Notes: generated by a model from the letters alone, not told the origin. DNA of 38,601 nucleotides from JAIOSM01 sp023143455 (GCA_030632885.1 DAOVTW010000030.1:1-38601); one strand, 5' to 3'. Counted from the stretch's first letter, positions 16,300 through 25,363 are shown. Translations and numbers: made by a program.

Positions 16300-16800
16300 G
16301 TGTTTCACCATGGTATGTTATTTCAAAGCCCTTATAAATGGTGGCAAAATCATAATAGCCTCAAAAATAGTAAACGCAAAACTCTGCATGAAGGATTAGA
16401 TATTCTTTTTTTTAAAGATAAGAACAATCATATACAAAACCTCTGGGCTGGCATGTCAATTCCTACTGCAACAGATGGAAAAGTTGTCAATATTTGTGAT
16501 GATTTTCTCGGGCAATCTATTGTTGTTAGGCACAGCATTTCTTTTCAACAAAAACTTGATCTAATTTTTATTTATGCTCATCTTTTGACGGATATCAAGA
16601 TAAAAATCGGTTCTGATCTGAAACAGGGAGACATAATTGCGTCCATTGCCGATGTTACAGAAAAGAAAACCACAATCCCTCCACACCTTCATCTTTCTGT
16701 AATTGAAATACCCAAAAGCACCCCAGCAAAAAATTTAAATTGGAATTTTTTCTCTGACACAAAAAGCAAACCAAACCTGATCAATCCTTTATTTTTATAA
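16300..16800 (+). CDS. M23-like peptidase-fold protein, start uncertain
   Basis: The frame gives at least 166 residues with an M23 (LytM-like) core: HEGLDI (zinc ligand pair H-x3-D), TATDGKVVNICDDFLGQSIV, YAHL and the PPHLHLSV block with H-x-H. The usual spacing is loosened and it may be catalytically weak. GTG 16300 is the first conventional start but has no ribosome site. The same frame is open back to a TGA at 16183 and reads as plausible protein (IIQSYLRKLIEINNLDITIS), with only CTG 16261 or ATA/ATT codons available as starts. An AGGA overlapping the preceding stop codon lies about nine bases before ATA 16213. The true protein is probably about 29 residues longer. It converges on the GT51 gene with a 6-base overlap. 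Confidence 0.6.
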   Translation: MFHHGMLFQSPYKWWQNHNSLKNSKRKTLHEGLDILFFKDKNNHIQNLWAGMSIPTATDGKVVNICDDFLGQSIVVRHSISFQQKLDLIFIYAHLLTDIKIKIGSDLKQGDIIASIADVTEKKTTIPPHLHLSVIEIPKSTPAKNLNWNFFSDTKSKPNLINPLFL

Positions 16801-17541
16801 ATTAAAGAATATTTCAAATTCTCTTACCGCTTTTCCATACTCTGTTTTACTTATTTTTTTAAACTTATACATGCGTGCAAGTAAAATTTTTGTTCTGTAT
16901 TTTAATCTTTTTGTAGGTTTGTTTGGGCTCCATTTTCTTGGATTTGGAATTATGGATGCTAGCTTTGCTGACTCAAATATAGTTAAGTTACTTGCAGATT
17001 TATTAAAGTACTTTTTGCAAGCAGATTCGACACCAAAAACACCATTGCCGAATTCTATATAATTCAAATATAAGTCAAAAATTCTTTCCTTTGAAAGCTG
17101 TTTTTCTATTTTAATTGTTAAAAACGCTTCTTCTAATTTCCTAACTATTGATTTTTTTGAGGATAAATATAAATTTTTTGCAAGTTGTTGAGTAATTGTG
17201 CTACCGCCTCTTTTAAATCTCTTTTTTTGAATGTTTGTTTTTATTGATTCTTTTATTTCAGCAAAGTCAAAACCGCTATGCCAAAAGAAACCACCGTCTT
17301 CACTTATTCTAACAGCATCTTTTAAGTTCTGACTAATATTTGAATAATTTATATATCTATGGGAAATATAGAGAGTTTTCCCCTTTTCCTTTGCAGCATT
17401 TATTCTCATTTCCATAAAAGCTGTTTTCTTTGGATTTTTTATTTTATAATCCCCTGGTTCAGGCACTAACACATAAGCTATGGCAATTATGCCCAAAGAT
17501 ATCAAAATAAAAAATAATGAATATTTCAGTATTTTCCACAT
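16795..17541 (-). CDS. mtgA: Monofunctional peptidoglycan glycosyltransferase (GT51)
   Basis: The 248-residue protein polymerises lipid II glycan strands. A membrane anchor (YSLFFILISLGIIAIAYVLV) is followed by a glycosyltransferase 51 domain with the catalytic glutamate block RISEDGGFFWHSGFD, the GGSTITQQLAKNLYL motif, KIEKQLSKERIFDLYLN and AKLASIIPNPRKWSP. There is no transpeptidase domain, hence the MtgA assignment. ATG 17541 was chosen over TTG 17550; neither has a clear ribosome site. It is encoded opposite the M23-like gene, and the pair may both act on the wall. Confidence 0.88.
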   Translation of the reverse strand: MWKILKYSLFFILISLGIIAIAYVLVPEPGDYKIKNPKKTAFMEMRINAAKEKGKTLYISHRYINYSNISQNLKDAVRISEDGGFFWHSGFDFAEIKESIKTNIQKKRFKRGGSTITQQLAKNLYLSSKKSIVRKLEEAFLTIKIEKQLSKERIFDLYLNYIEFGNGVFGVESACKKYFNKSASNLTIFESAKLASIIPNPRKWSPNKPTKRLKYRTKILLARMYKFKKISKTEYGKAVREFEIFFNL

Positions 17542-17599
17542 ATTGTACAATGGTTTAAATTAAATAGAGGTGGAAGTCAATCTTTCATATTTTATACTA

Positions 17600-17646
17600 T
17601 TGACACTTTTATATTTTTTCTGTATGTTGCTATTTAGGTAGCAACA
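17600..17646 (+). promoter_or_regulatory. Promoter and palindromic operator of the TrmB-type regulator
   Basis: TTGACA (17600-17605), 17 bases, TATGTT (17623-17628) make a good sigma-70 promoter. A perfect inverted repeat TGTTGCTA-N6-TAGCAACA (17625-17646) overlaps the -10 and the expected start of transcription. An AAAGGA ribosome site follows before ATG 17665. The layout is that of a repressor-blocked promoter, most simply autoregulation by the TrmB-like protein it drives. Confidence 0.7.
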
Positions 17647-17664
17647 TTATTTTAAAGGACTGGT

Positions 17665-18453
17665 ATGGATAATATTTCAAGCTTAAAAGAGTTAGGATTT
17701 ACGCAGTATGAAGCCGCGTGTTACATGGCGCTTATCAGCAAACATCCTGTGAACGGTTCCAAGCTCAGCAAAATTTCAGGCATTGCAAGATCAAGAATCT
17801 ATGATGTCCTTAGAAGCATGATATCTAAAGGTTATGTTCTTGAAACAGAGTCTTCCCAATATGCACCATTCCCTCCGGATGAATTAATTAAAAAGCTTAA
17901 CCTAGAGTTCAAACAAAAAATTACTACATTTGGCAAAGAAGTTAAAAAAGCTTTACAGGAACCTGTATATGAATACATATGGACGTTAACTGGTTATGAC
18001 AATATCATGCAAAAAGCAAAAGAGATGATAGAAAATGCAAAAAAGGAAATTTATGCCAGGCTATTCTCAAAGTCAAACAACTATCTTGAAAAATACCTGA
18101 AACAGGCTGACAAGCGCGGTGTGAATATCAGATATATTGCCATGGGAGATGTGTCTGTAGACTTTGATGTTCAGGTTATACATCCTGAAAAAAATTTGCT
18201 TATTGAAAAGATCGGTGGCAGATCTTTTGATATTATTACCGACAAAAAAGAATCCCTTGCAGGAATATTTGACCCAGAGGATGAAGATGCATCGCCTATA
18301 AGCTGGACAAGAAACAAGTGGTTTGTAACTGCCAATAGAGACAGTCTTCGCCATGATTTTTATCATTATTTTCTTACAAAAACCTATGATGACAATAAAG
18401 AACTTACTCAAAAAGAAAAAAAGATTTATCGAATAATAAAGAAAGACGATTAA
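17665..18453 (+). CDS. TrmB-family transcriptional regulator
   Basis: The 262-residue protein has the TrmB-type winged helix at the N-terminus (LKELGFTQYEAACYMALISK, then GSKLSKISGIARSRIYDVLR and SKGYV), a linker coiled coil and a C-terminal sensor region resembling a phospholipase-D-like TrmB effector domain (TGYDNIMQKAKEMIENAKKE, later KNLLIEKIGGRSFDIITDKK). TrmB proteins are common in archaea and sporadic in bacteria, where they sense metabolites. It sits 33 bases ahead of the aminotransferase gene and probably controls it, via the palindrome at 17625-17646. Confidence 0.82.
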   Translation: MDNISSLKELGFTQYEAACYMALISKHPVNGSKLSKISGIARSRIYDVLRSMISKGYVLETESSQYAPFPPDELIKKLNLEFKQKITTFGKEVKKALQEPVYEYIWTLTGYDNIMQKAKEMIENAKKEIYARLFSKSNNYLEKYLKQADKRGVNIRYIAMGDVSVDFDVQVIHPEKNLLIEKIGGRSFDIITDKKESLAGIFDPEDEDASPISWTRNKWFVTANRDSLRHDFYHYFLTKTYDDNKELTQKEKKIYRIIKKDD

Positions 18454-18486
18454 ATCAATAGAAGGTTGATTTAGAAGGGGGGCAGC

Positions 18487-19770
18487 ATGGATGCAGTAAC
18501 AAAAAGCAATATAGCAACAGGGCTTTCCACATTTTCAGATTCAGATATTTTTGAATTTGAAGAAAACTGTGGGGCACATCATTATGAAAGAATTAAACTT
18601 GTTATTAGACGTGCTATTGGATGTTGGCTCTATGATGAAAATGGCAAAAAATACTTAGATTGCCTTGCAGCATATTCTGCTGCAAACCCAGGACATCATC
18701 ACCCTTTCCTTATTAAAGCAATAACAAATGCACTTGAAGGAAAATTTGCATCTGTGCTGTCAAATGTTGTTTATACAGACCCCTTGGGAGTATTTCTTTC
18801 AAAAGCCGCAAATTTTGCTCCTCAGCTTGCCCCTCGTTTTGGGAATAAAGGAAATAAAGTCCTTCCAAAAAATGGTGGGGTTGAATCTGTTGAAACTGCT
18901 ATTAAGACAATGCGTTATTATGGTTACAAACAAAAAGGTATTAAAGATGGTGATCAGGAAATTATTGTATTTAATAATAACTTCCATGGTCGTACTATTT
19001 CAGTAGTTTCTTTTTCAAGTAGTGAAAAATCAAAAAAAGGTTTTGGCCCTCTAACACCAGGTTATGTATCTGTTGAGTATGGTAATATTTTTGCTGTGAA
19101 AAAGGCAATCAATAAAAATACCTGTGGTATTCTTGTTGAACCTATGCAGGGAGAAGGTGGGATGAAAATTCCTCCTCCAGGTTTCCTAAAAGGATTGAGG
19201 AATCTTGCTGATGACAATGACCTTCTTCTTATATGTGATGAAATTCAAGTAGGGCTTGGAAGAACCGGCAAAAAATTCTGTTTTGAGCATGAAGATATTG
19301 TACCGGATGGTATAATTTTGGGAAAAGCACTTTCAGGTGGAATCATTCCTCTTTCAATCTTTATAACAAATGCAGAAATCATGGATATGGTTTTCAGCAA
19401 AGGGTCTGATGGTTCAACCTTTGGCGGCTACCCTCTGGCATGTGTTGCAGGAGTTGCCGCTCTTGAGATAATTGAAAAAGAAAACCTTGTTGAAAGGTCT
19501 GCTGAAAAAGGTAAAATATTAAAAGAAAAAATTGAAAAAATTGCATCAAAGTCCCCCCACATAAAAGAAGTGCGAGGCAAAGGCCTTTTTATCGGCATTG
19601 AGGTAAAAAAAGGCAATGCCATGGAATTTTGTCAAAAACTTGCTCAACTTGGTGTAGTCGCAAATGACAGTCATGGTCATACAATAAGGATTTCTCCACC
19701 ATTAATTATTAATGATCAGGAAATAGACTTTTTAGTACAACAGCTTGAAAAAGTTCTGATTGATTATTAG
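18487..19770 (+). CDS. rocD: Class III aminotransferase, ornithine aminotransferase-like
   Basis: The 427-residue PLP enzyme resembles ornithine--oxo-acid aminotransferase, which converts ornithine and an oxo acid to glutamate semialdehyde. The N-terminal signature YLDCLAAYSAANPGHHHP, the PLP aspartate in CDEIQVGLGRTGK (D251) and the lysine in ILGKALSGG (K280) are intact. The cofactor-phosphate loop is KNGGVESVETAIK rather than the usual N-[ST]-G-A-E, a small deviation. The gene has a strong ribosome site (GAAGGGGGG) and follows the TrmB regulator. Acetylornithine or other omega-amino acids are possible alternative substrates. No arginine catabolism genes are adjacent. Confidence 0.7.
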   Translation: MDAVTKSNIATGLSTFSDSDIFEFEENCGAHHYERIKLVIRRAIGCWLYDENGKKYLDCLAAYSAANPGHHHPFLIKAITNALEGKFASVLSNVVYTDPLGVFLSKAANFAPQLAPRFGNKGNKVLPKNGGVESVETAIKTMRYYGYKQKGIKDGDQEIIVFNNNFHGRTISVVSFSSSEKSKKGFGPLTPGYVSVEYGNIFAVKKAINKNTCGILVEPMQGEGGMKIPPPGFLKGLRNLADDNDLLLICDEIQVGLGRTGKKFCFEHEDIVPDGIILGKALSGGIIPLSIFITNAEIMDMVFSKGSDGSTFGGYPLACVAGVAALEIIEKENLVERSAEKGKILKEKIEKIASKSPHIKEVRGKGLFIGIEVKKGNAMEFCQKLAQLGVVANDSHGHTIRISPPLIINDQEIDFLVQQLEKVLIDY

Positions 19771-19784
19771 AAATTATGCTAATA

Positions 19785-21152
19785 TCAGGATTTGCTCTCA
19801 ATTTCATTGCTTGATGAGGCAACTTTAATAGCTGATTCAAACGAATCAATTCTTTTACTGACTAAAGCTTTATATTCAGGAAGGAAGTGTTTTGCAAGTG
19901 ATTTGCCAGGAGAAAATTTTATTGCATTTGGATTTACAGGTTTTCTGTTAATTCTAATTTCATAATGGACATGAGGTCCTGTAGCATGACCAGTGCTTCC
20001 TACTTTTGCAATCACATCGCCTTGGTTTACAAACTTGCCAGGCTTTACCAAAATTTTGCTGCAATGTCCGTAATAAGTTTCATATCCATTTGGATGGACA
20101 ATAGTAACAAGTTTTCCATATCCGCCTGCCCAGCCCGCAAATTTCACCTTACCATTTGCCGTTGCAAAAATAGGTGTGCCGGTGCTTGAACCGTAATCAA
20201 TGCCTGTATGCCTTCTATATTTTTTTAAAACAGGATGAAATCTACGTAAAGAAAAAGATGATGTGATTCTACCTAATTTAATAGGAACACGCAAAAACAT
20301 CTTTCTCAAGGGCTTACCATTTTCGTCATAGTAATTATCATACTTCCCATCATTAAAAAGAAATGCTGAAAACGTTTTTTCTTTAGCAATATAGCGTGCA
20401 GCAAGTATTTTACCATATTTTACAAACGCGCCATCTTTACTTAACTTTTCATACTTAATTTGAATTTTGTCCCCTTTTCTTGGGAAAAGAAAAAAATCAA
20501 TATCCCATGAAAAAATTTCAGCAAATTCAAATGCTAATGAATGTTTTTCCTGACTATCTAAAATCGCCTGAAACAAAGAATCTTTTAGAATAAATTCTTT
20601 TACAACAACTTTTTTGGTAAGAACAATATTTCTTTTTGTAACATCAAAGCTGTCATTATCATTCTTTTTTGCGACATATTGAGTTAAGAGATCTCTTTTA
20701 TAAAGTATTTTTTTAAGTTGGTTATCCTTTGAAAAAAAGAGCGTGTACTTATCTCCTTTTCTCGCTCTTTTAAAATTAAAAACTTTTTCAAAATCTTTAG
20801 AAAGCTTAAGTATTTCAGCTGAAGTTACTTCATGACCTCTCAGTTCACAATAAATTGGTTGTTTGTTTATTGATCCATGCTTTATTATATAATCAGGTTC
20901 AGAATCTTGCTCTTGAGTCATCAATTGTTTTACAGCAGGTTCTTTAATAACTATCTCTTCTACAGCAATCTTTGAAATATCTTTTTGAGTTGCTTGTGAA
21001 TACTTTAAATTGTCTTGATTAGTAAAATCAGATTTAATAATCTCAGTTTTGGAAGAAGATGAAAATAATAAATTGAATGCTAAAATTACAGAAAAAACTA
21101 TCAATAAACTTAAAAAGGTATATCTCTTTTTAATTCTTTTTACTTTAGCCAA
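19785..21152 (-). CDS. M23 peptidoglycan endopeptidase, membrane anchored
   Basis: The 455-residue protein has an N-terminal membrane segment (TFLSLLIVFSVILAFNLLF), a periplasmic MepM-like region with two beta-rich subdomains (about 85-290) and a complete C-terminal LytM domain. The zinc ligands are visible: RRHTGIDYGS (H315, D319), YYGHCSK (H363) and GPHVHYEI (H394, H396). Such enzymes cut peptide cross-links to allow wall growth. Translation starts at TTG 21152, with AAGG upstream at a longish distance. It converges on the aminotransferase gene with 14 bases between stops. Confidence 0.88.
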   Translation of the reverse strand: MAKVKRIKKRYTFLSLLIVFSVILAFNLLFSSSSKTEIIKSDFTNQDNLKYSQATQKDISKIAVEEIVIKEPAVKQLMTQEQDSEPDYIIKHGSINKQPIYCELRGHEVTSAEILKLSKDFEKVFNFKRARKGDKYTLFFSKDNQLKKILYKRDLLTQYVAKKNDNDSFDVTKRNIVLTKKVVVKEFILKDSLFQAILDSQEKHSLAFEFAEIFSWDIDFFLFPRKGDKIQIKYEKLSKDGAFVKYGKILAARYIAKEKTFSAFLFNDGKYDNYYDENGKPLRKMFLRVPIKLGRITSSFSLRRFHPVLKKYRRHTGIDYGSSTGTPIFATANGKVKFAGWAGGYGKLVTIVHPNGYETYYGHCSKILVKPGKFVNQGDVIAKVGSTGHATGPHVHYEIRINRKPVNPNAIKFSPGKSLAKHFLPEYKALVSKRIDSFESAIKVASSSNEIESKS

Positions 21153-21245
21153 AAGTGGTAGCCTTTCTAAGTATTAAAACAAATAACCAAAACTCCTTCT
21201 ACCACTATATGACAAATTCATCAATGTCAACAAATTCAAACGAAA

Positions 21246-22148
21246 TTATAAATTGGCTCCCAAAAACAAGCTGCCCAGGATCATCAATGTCATTCCGGCA
21301 AAGAGTTCAATCCATGTTTCCAGATCAACTACTCCCTTACCTCTTTTTGCAGCCACATTAAGTGAAATGAACTTACCTGATATTGTTAATAAAACAACAA
21401 TTGATATAGTAAAACTCATACCAATAGATATGGCCAATCCTAGTATTATGCTTAGAAAAAGCAAATCCATTGATAATGAAAATAACATGACTATTACTAC
21501 ACCTGGGCACGGTATACAGCCAACAATTGCTGCTGACAAAACAGGATTTAAATTTTTTTTACCACTTGGCTGAATTTCATGCTTATTTTTTACTAATTTA
21601 TAAATACTATAAAAAAAAATAACTGCGCCTAAACAAGCTATAATACTATAACTAACAATCTGAGTAACCCGTGTAACACTCGCAAGGTTGTCCATAATGC
21701 TGGCATTTAAGATAAACCGTATAAAAAGAACAAAAACAATGCCAGAAACACCATGAAAAAAGCCCATAAAATTACTAAAAAGCAACCCTTGGATATAGGA
21801 AGGTCGTTGTGCCAACACATATGACAATGCAATGGCCTTACCATGCCCTGGACCCGCTGCATGAATTATCCCATAAGCAAATGCAGCCAAAACTAAAAAC
21901 GCTATTGGTTTAATGCTGCCATCATCTTTAGCTTGCCGGACAAGTAATGTCATCTTTTCCTTTAAATATTGCTGCCATACAATTATTTTTAAAAAGACCT
22001 TACTCAATACAGCAGGCTTAGGATCCAAGACGGTTTGGGTTTTCGGTTTCTGTTTTGTAGTAAACGGGTTATTCGCGCTTGCAAAAGGAGCAAAGCAGAT
22101 AGATAAAAAGATTACAACAAATATAACAGAGGAGATAATTTGTTTCAT
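21246..22148 (-). CDS. NicO/RcnA-family nickel/cobalt transporter
   Basis: The 300-residue membrane protein has a signal-like N-terminus, about six membrane segments and the NicO signature HAAGPGHGKAIALSYV, plus the second conserved block GCIPCPGVVIVMLFSLSMD. NicO proteins of this group move nickel or cobalt ions, and RcnA is an efflux pump. The long cytoplasmic His-rich loop of RcnA is absent; here the loop is KNKHEIQPSGKKNLN. The preceding DUF1007 gene overlaps by four bases (ATGA), which is the usual arrangement of this pair. Confidence 0.8.
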   Translation of the reverse strand: MKQIISSVIFVVIFLSICFAPFASANNPFTTKQKPKTQTVLDPKPAVLSKVFLKIIVWQQYLKEKMTLLVRQAKDDGSIKPIAFLVLAAFAYGIIHAAGPGHGKAIALSYVLAQRPSYIQGLLFSNFMGFFHGVSGIVFVLFIRFILNASIMDNLASVTRVTQIVSYSIIACLGAVIFFYSIYKLVKNKHEIQPSGKKNLNPVLSAAIVGCIPCPGVVIVMLFSLSMDLLFLSIILGLAISIGMSFTISIVVLLTISGKFISLNVAAKRGKGVVDLETWIELFAGMTLMILGSLFLGANL

Positions 22149-22762
22149 TTGTTTATTTTAAACTCTATAAATAATGCCAGAGGATTAATCATATCAAAAT
22201 ATATCTTTGTTGATTTATCTTCTTGTACCTTTGTTTTCACTTCAAATCCTTCCAAATTACCTTGAGACTTATTCAATGTTACACCATCTTGCTTTGAGAA
22301 AAAAAGAGCCGAATAATAAGACGGGTCATAGGTTGCAACTATTATTTGCTTTGGATTTTTTGCAGCACTTACATGGCATGGCACAAAAAACTCATAAATA
22401 AGTTTCTTATTCTTAATTTTTGCAAAAAAGTCTTTAACAAATTTAACATCAAATGTTTTGTTATCGATTTTTATAAAAATAAAATAATTGAAATTGGATA
22501 AATACGAAAATGCCTTTTCTTTAATTACTGCGACTTCGCTATTTTCTAAAACTTGATTTTTATTTACATCATAATCACCAAGGATCATGCTTGTAAACAT
22601 ATCATCAAATTCCCATTGGATATGAAAACCTTCAATTCCTTTATCATCAAAAACAATTTTTATCTTTTGGGTAATAAAAGCATGGGGATGAGCATGGACA
22701 TGGACACTAACTGCTGTTAAAAAAAGAATACCCACAATGATTATAAAAATTTTCTTTTGCAT
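22145..22762 (-). CDS. DUF1007-family periplasmic protein
   Basis: The 205-residue protein has a signal peptide (IFIIIVGILFLTAVSVHVHA) and the DUF1007 start HPHAFITQKIKIVFDDKGI, EGFHIQWEFDDMFTSMIL. The His-rich N-terminal end (VHVHAHPHAF) could bind metal. DUF1007 proteins are almost always next to NicO transporters and are thought to act as a periplasmic partner; the biochemical role is unproven. It begins two bases downstream of the Nudix gene, so both belong to one transcript. Confidence 0.75.
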   Translation of the reverse strand: MQKKIFIIIVGILFLTAVSVHVHAHPHAFITQKIKIVFDDKGIEGFHIQWEFDDMFTSMILGDYDVNKNQVLENSEVAVIKEKAFSYLSNFNYFIFIKIDNKTFDVKFVKDFFAKIKNKKLIYEFFVPCHVSAAKNPKQIIVATYDPSYYSALFFSKQDGVTLNKSQGNLEGFEVKTKVQEDKSTKIYFDMINPLALFIEFKINK

Positions 22763-22764
22763 GA

Positions 22765-23157
22765 TTATTTATTTTTTCTAAAAAATTCTAGGGCAACCTG
22801 ATTAAATCCACATGCAAGGTTGGTGTTTTTTACATCATCCTCTGTGAACCATTTCAAACACTGACCCTCGGTTAATTTTATTTCACTTATATCTAAATTC
22901 ACTTTTTTCCAAAAAATATATTCAATTCTATCGGCAAACTCTACAATTTTAAATTCTAAATAATTTTTAAGGTCCAAGTCCATTTCTTCTTTCATTTCCC
23001 GAACAATACATTCTCCTGGGCTCTCACCCTTTTCAACATGACCTCCCGGGATGTCCCACATATTTGGATATGGAATACTTGGCTTATCATCTCTTAAAAA
23101 AAGCAATATTTGCCTGTGATCATTTAAAAATATAATACTACAACCCTTTCTCTTCAT
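22765..23157 (-). CDS. Nudix hydrolase
   Basis: The 130-residue protein carries a complete Nudix box: GGHVEKGESPGECIVREMKE followed by EM, fitting G-x5-E-x7-R-E-U-x-E-E-x-G-U with M-D in place of the final glycine region. Nudix enzymes cleave nucleoside diphosphates linked to another moiety; MutT-like and ADP-ribose types are not separable here. Its ATG overlaps the TGA of the upstream DsbA-like remnant, so it was part of that operon and may now lean on whatever promoter survives there. Confidence 0.8.
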   Translation of the reverse strand: MKRKGCSIIFLNDHRQILLFLRDDKPSIPYPNMWDIPGGHVEKGESPGECIVREMKEEMDLDLKNYLEFKIVEFADRIEYIFWKKVNLDISEIKLTEGQCLKWFTEDDVKNTNLACGFNQVALEFFRKNK

Positions 23158-23740
23158 ACAAGCCTTTTTGCACCATTTGATTCTAAAAATTTCTGTAGTC
23201 TTTGGTATGGGTGTGCACCAACTAGTTTGTTCTGTTTAATAATATATGTTGGTGCTGCTACAAGCTCTAACTCCTGGGCAAGCTTCCAGTCAAAATTTAA
23301 CTGAGGTTTAAATGTTCCTCTCTCAAGGTGTTTTACTGCTTCTTTGCCTGATAAGCCGATAGACTCAACTAAACTTGCTAAAACCTGTTTATCAGAAATG
23401 TTTTCTCCTTTACCATAAAAAGCTTTAAAAACTGCATCATGATATTGCTCACCCTTATTCAAAGAAACTGCCCAAAATCCTAATCCCTGTGCTAAACGGC
23501 TATTGTATATTTTTTCCAATTCACAGGAAGGCAAGTCATGATCTGTTGCCATTTTTTTAAACTTAACTGCCATGATTTTAGAATCTATTTTCAGATCAAC
23601 AGCAATTTGTTCTATTAAAACACCATCATCAGGAATATTTAGCATGGGGCTCTTTCCATCTTGTTGAATACCAGCATAGCCCGTGATTATTGCTCCCACG
23701 CCACCTTTTGTAAGCCGGATGTATAACTTTGTTAAACTCT
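23154..23740 (-). pseudogene. Fusion scar: Old Yellow Enzyme fragment joined to a DsbA-like C-terminus
   Basis: The open frame joins two unrelated proteins. Its first part reads KLYIRLTKGGVGAIITGYAG then IQQDGKSPM, which is the early TIM-barrel segment of an NADH:flavin oxidoreductase (OYE family). From about LNIPDDGVLIEQIAVDLKID onward it is the C-terminal two thirds of a DsbA/FrnE-type thioredoxin-fold protein (LPSCELEKIYNSRLAQGLGF, later VAAPTYIIKQNKLVGAHPYQ with the cis-proline). The DsbA N-terminus with its CxxC and the rest of the OYE enzyme are missing. GTG 23699 would be a nominal start but falls inside the OYE strand. I read it as a deletion junction and not as a functional fusion. 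Confidence 0.75.
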
Positions 23741-23773
23741 TTTTAGGGAAACCTTTTAAAAAATAATTTACTA

Positions 23774-24815
23774 TTATCTAAAAATAAAACCCTTGTTAAG
23801 TAAATCTTTGGAGTCAAAATAAAACTTGTGATGTCCTGTAAAAGATGCTGTACCGGAAACTTCCGGAATTACAGCATCATATTGACCATATTTTGTTTCA
23901 TCAACTACTTTAACTGTCATTAGAGTATCAAGCAGGCTTTATTATAATAGTTTGATTCTTTTGAATTTCATCTCGCGCATAATGTATTGCAGCTCTGGCA
24001 CTAACTCCAGATCCTGTGGGAGATCTGTCAACTTCTCCTTCTGCAAAAATACATACATTTCTTGAGTGATGGTTTTTATTTAAAGGCTCACCTATAATTA
24101 TTGTTCCATAAAGAAAACTTAAATCTTCTTCAAACGGATGTTTGATCTCAAATTTTTCTCTGACTGCGTATTTTATTCTTCTTCCATAATCAATAAGCTT
24201 GTTATATTCATCTGCAACAAGCTTTAAATTTAACTGTTCAGACTTGCAAAAAACATAGAACGCTCCTCCGTAAGCTATATCAAAATGAACATTACCAATG
24301 CCCGGCACATCTATTTCCTGATCTTTAAGGTAAAGAAATGAAGGTACATTACGAAAAGAAACCTTTTCAACAATATTATCCTTTGAATATGCTTTAGAAT
24401 AAATCTTACCCGAGGGTGCATTTATTATTAATTCAGGAACGTTCCCCTCTTTTTTTATAAGACCTGTTTCTAAAACAAATTTTGTTAAAGCTACTATGGC
24501 ATGACCGCACATGGTACTATAGCCTTCATTATGCATAAAAAATGTTCCAAAATCTGCATCTTCAGTGCATGGAGGAGTAATAACTGCACCATACATATCT
24601 GCATGTCCCCGGGGTTCAAACATCAACCCTGTTCTGATATCATCAAAATGCTCTTTAAAAAATTTACGTTTTTCAAGGATAGTCTCTCCCTTGATTTCCG
24701 GGAGACCTTTAGTAATAATTCTAAGAGGCTCACCTCCGGTATGCATATCTATTGTTTCAATAACCTGACCGGAATCAGGAAAAGTTAAAGACATGTCTTT
24801 AAAAAACGTATTCAT
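23774..24815 (-). pseudogene. Frameshifted trans-3-hydroxy-L-proline dehydratase (proline racemase family)
   Basis: The first 295 residues follow the proline racemase fold. The first catalytic cysteine is present (YSTMCGHAIVAL, C103). The second catalytic position is threonine (VDRSPTGSG, T267), which is diagnostic for trans-3-hydroxy-L-proline dehydratase and not racemase. The frame stops at 23928, but the missing C-terminal strand continues in the +1 frame through 23774 (SLLDTLMTVKVVDETKYGQY, then IPEVSGTASFTGHHKFYF and a terminal GFIFR). One extra base near 23935, for example in the AAA run, explains the break. Product would be pyrroline-2-carboxylate. The partner reductase gene upstream overlaps by four bases and is also broken. 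Confidence 0.82.
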
Positions 24816-25333
24816 GTTATTATTTTCTGTCCTATTTTTAATTTAACAGCTTTTTCAAAAAGCGCCTGGGCTACTATCAAGTCAAACAATCCCATTCCCA
24901 CTGATTTGAATACTTGTGTTTTCCTCTTGTTTTTATCCACAGCAATCTTGCCTGCAACAAGGTCTGCAATCTCAACAATCTGATCATCTTTTATCCATCC
25001 TTCCTTCATAGGTTTTACAAGGTCACCGGATTCTTTTTTTGCAACCATTGTATCCACAAAAACAGTATCTGCAAGATTTAACATCATGTTGCCGTAAATC
25101 ACAGGTTTATCTTTTTCAACATTATCAGGGAAAACAGAGACTAATTTTGTTCCAAAATATTTTTCAGTAAAGCAGGGCATTAGCAATAATGTATTATTAT
25201 CTTGTGCAATATGAAATCTTTCCGGCATGAAAAATTGTCTTGTACTCATTATTAACAACGCTTTTTCTATTGCGTCAATAATTTCACGTAAACTTAAAAT
25301 CTTCACAATATCATTGGCATTTAGATATATCAT
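24812..25333 (-). pseudogene. Internally deleted ornithine cyclodeaminase/mu-crystallin family gene
   Basis: The 173-residue frame has a good family N-terminus (LNANDIVKILSLREIIDAIE, MPERFHIAQDNNTLLLMPC, VIYGNMMLNLADT) and a good C-terminus (VFVDTMVAKKESGDLVKPMK, KTQVFKSVGMGLFDLIVAQA). The middle of the usual 310-330 residues, including the whole NAD(P)-binding Rossmann core, is gone, and the join is in frame at about residue 90. Beside the hydroxyproline dehydratase it was probably delta1-pyrroline-2-carboxylate reductase, which makes L-proline. Without the cofactor site it cannot work. Confidence 0.8.
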
Positions 25334-25363
25334 AAAAATAGATTCCTGTTAGTATTTAGAGAC

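Noticed and set aside
23925..23945. Programmed frameshift in the hydroxyproline dehydratase gene
   Set aside because: There is no slippery heptamer or downstream stimulatory structure that I can see, and the neighbouring partner gene is also broken, so a mutation is simpler.
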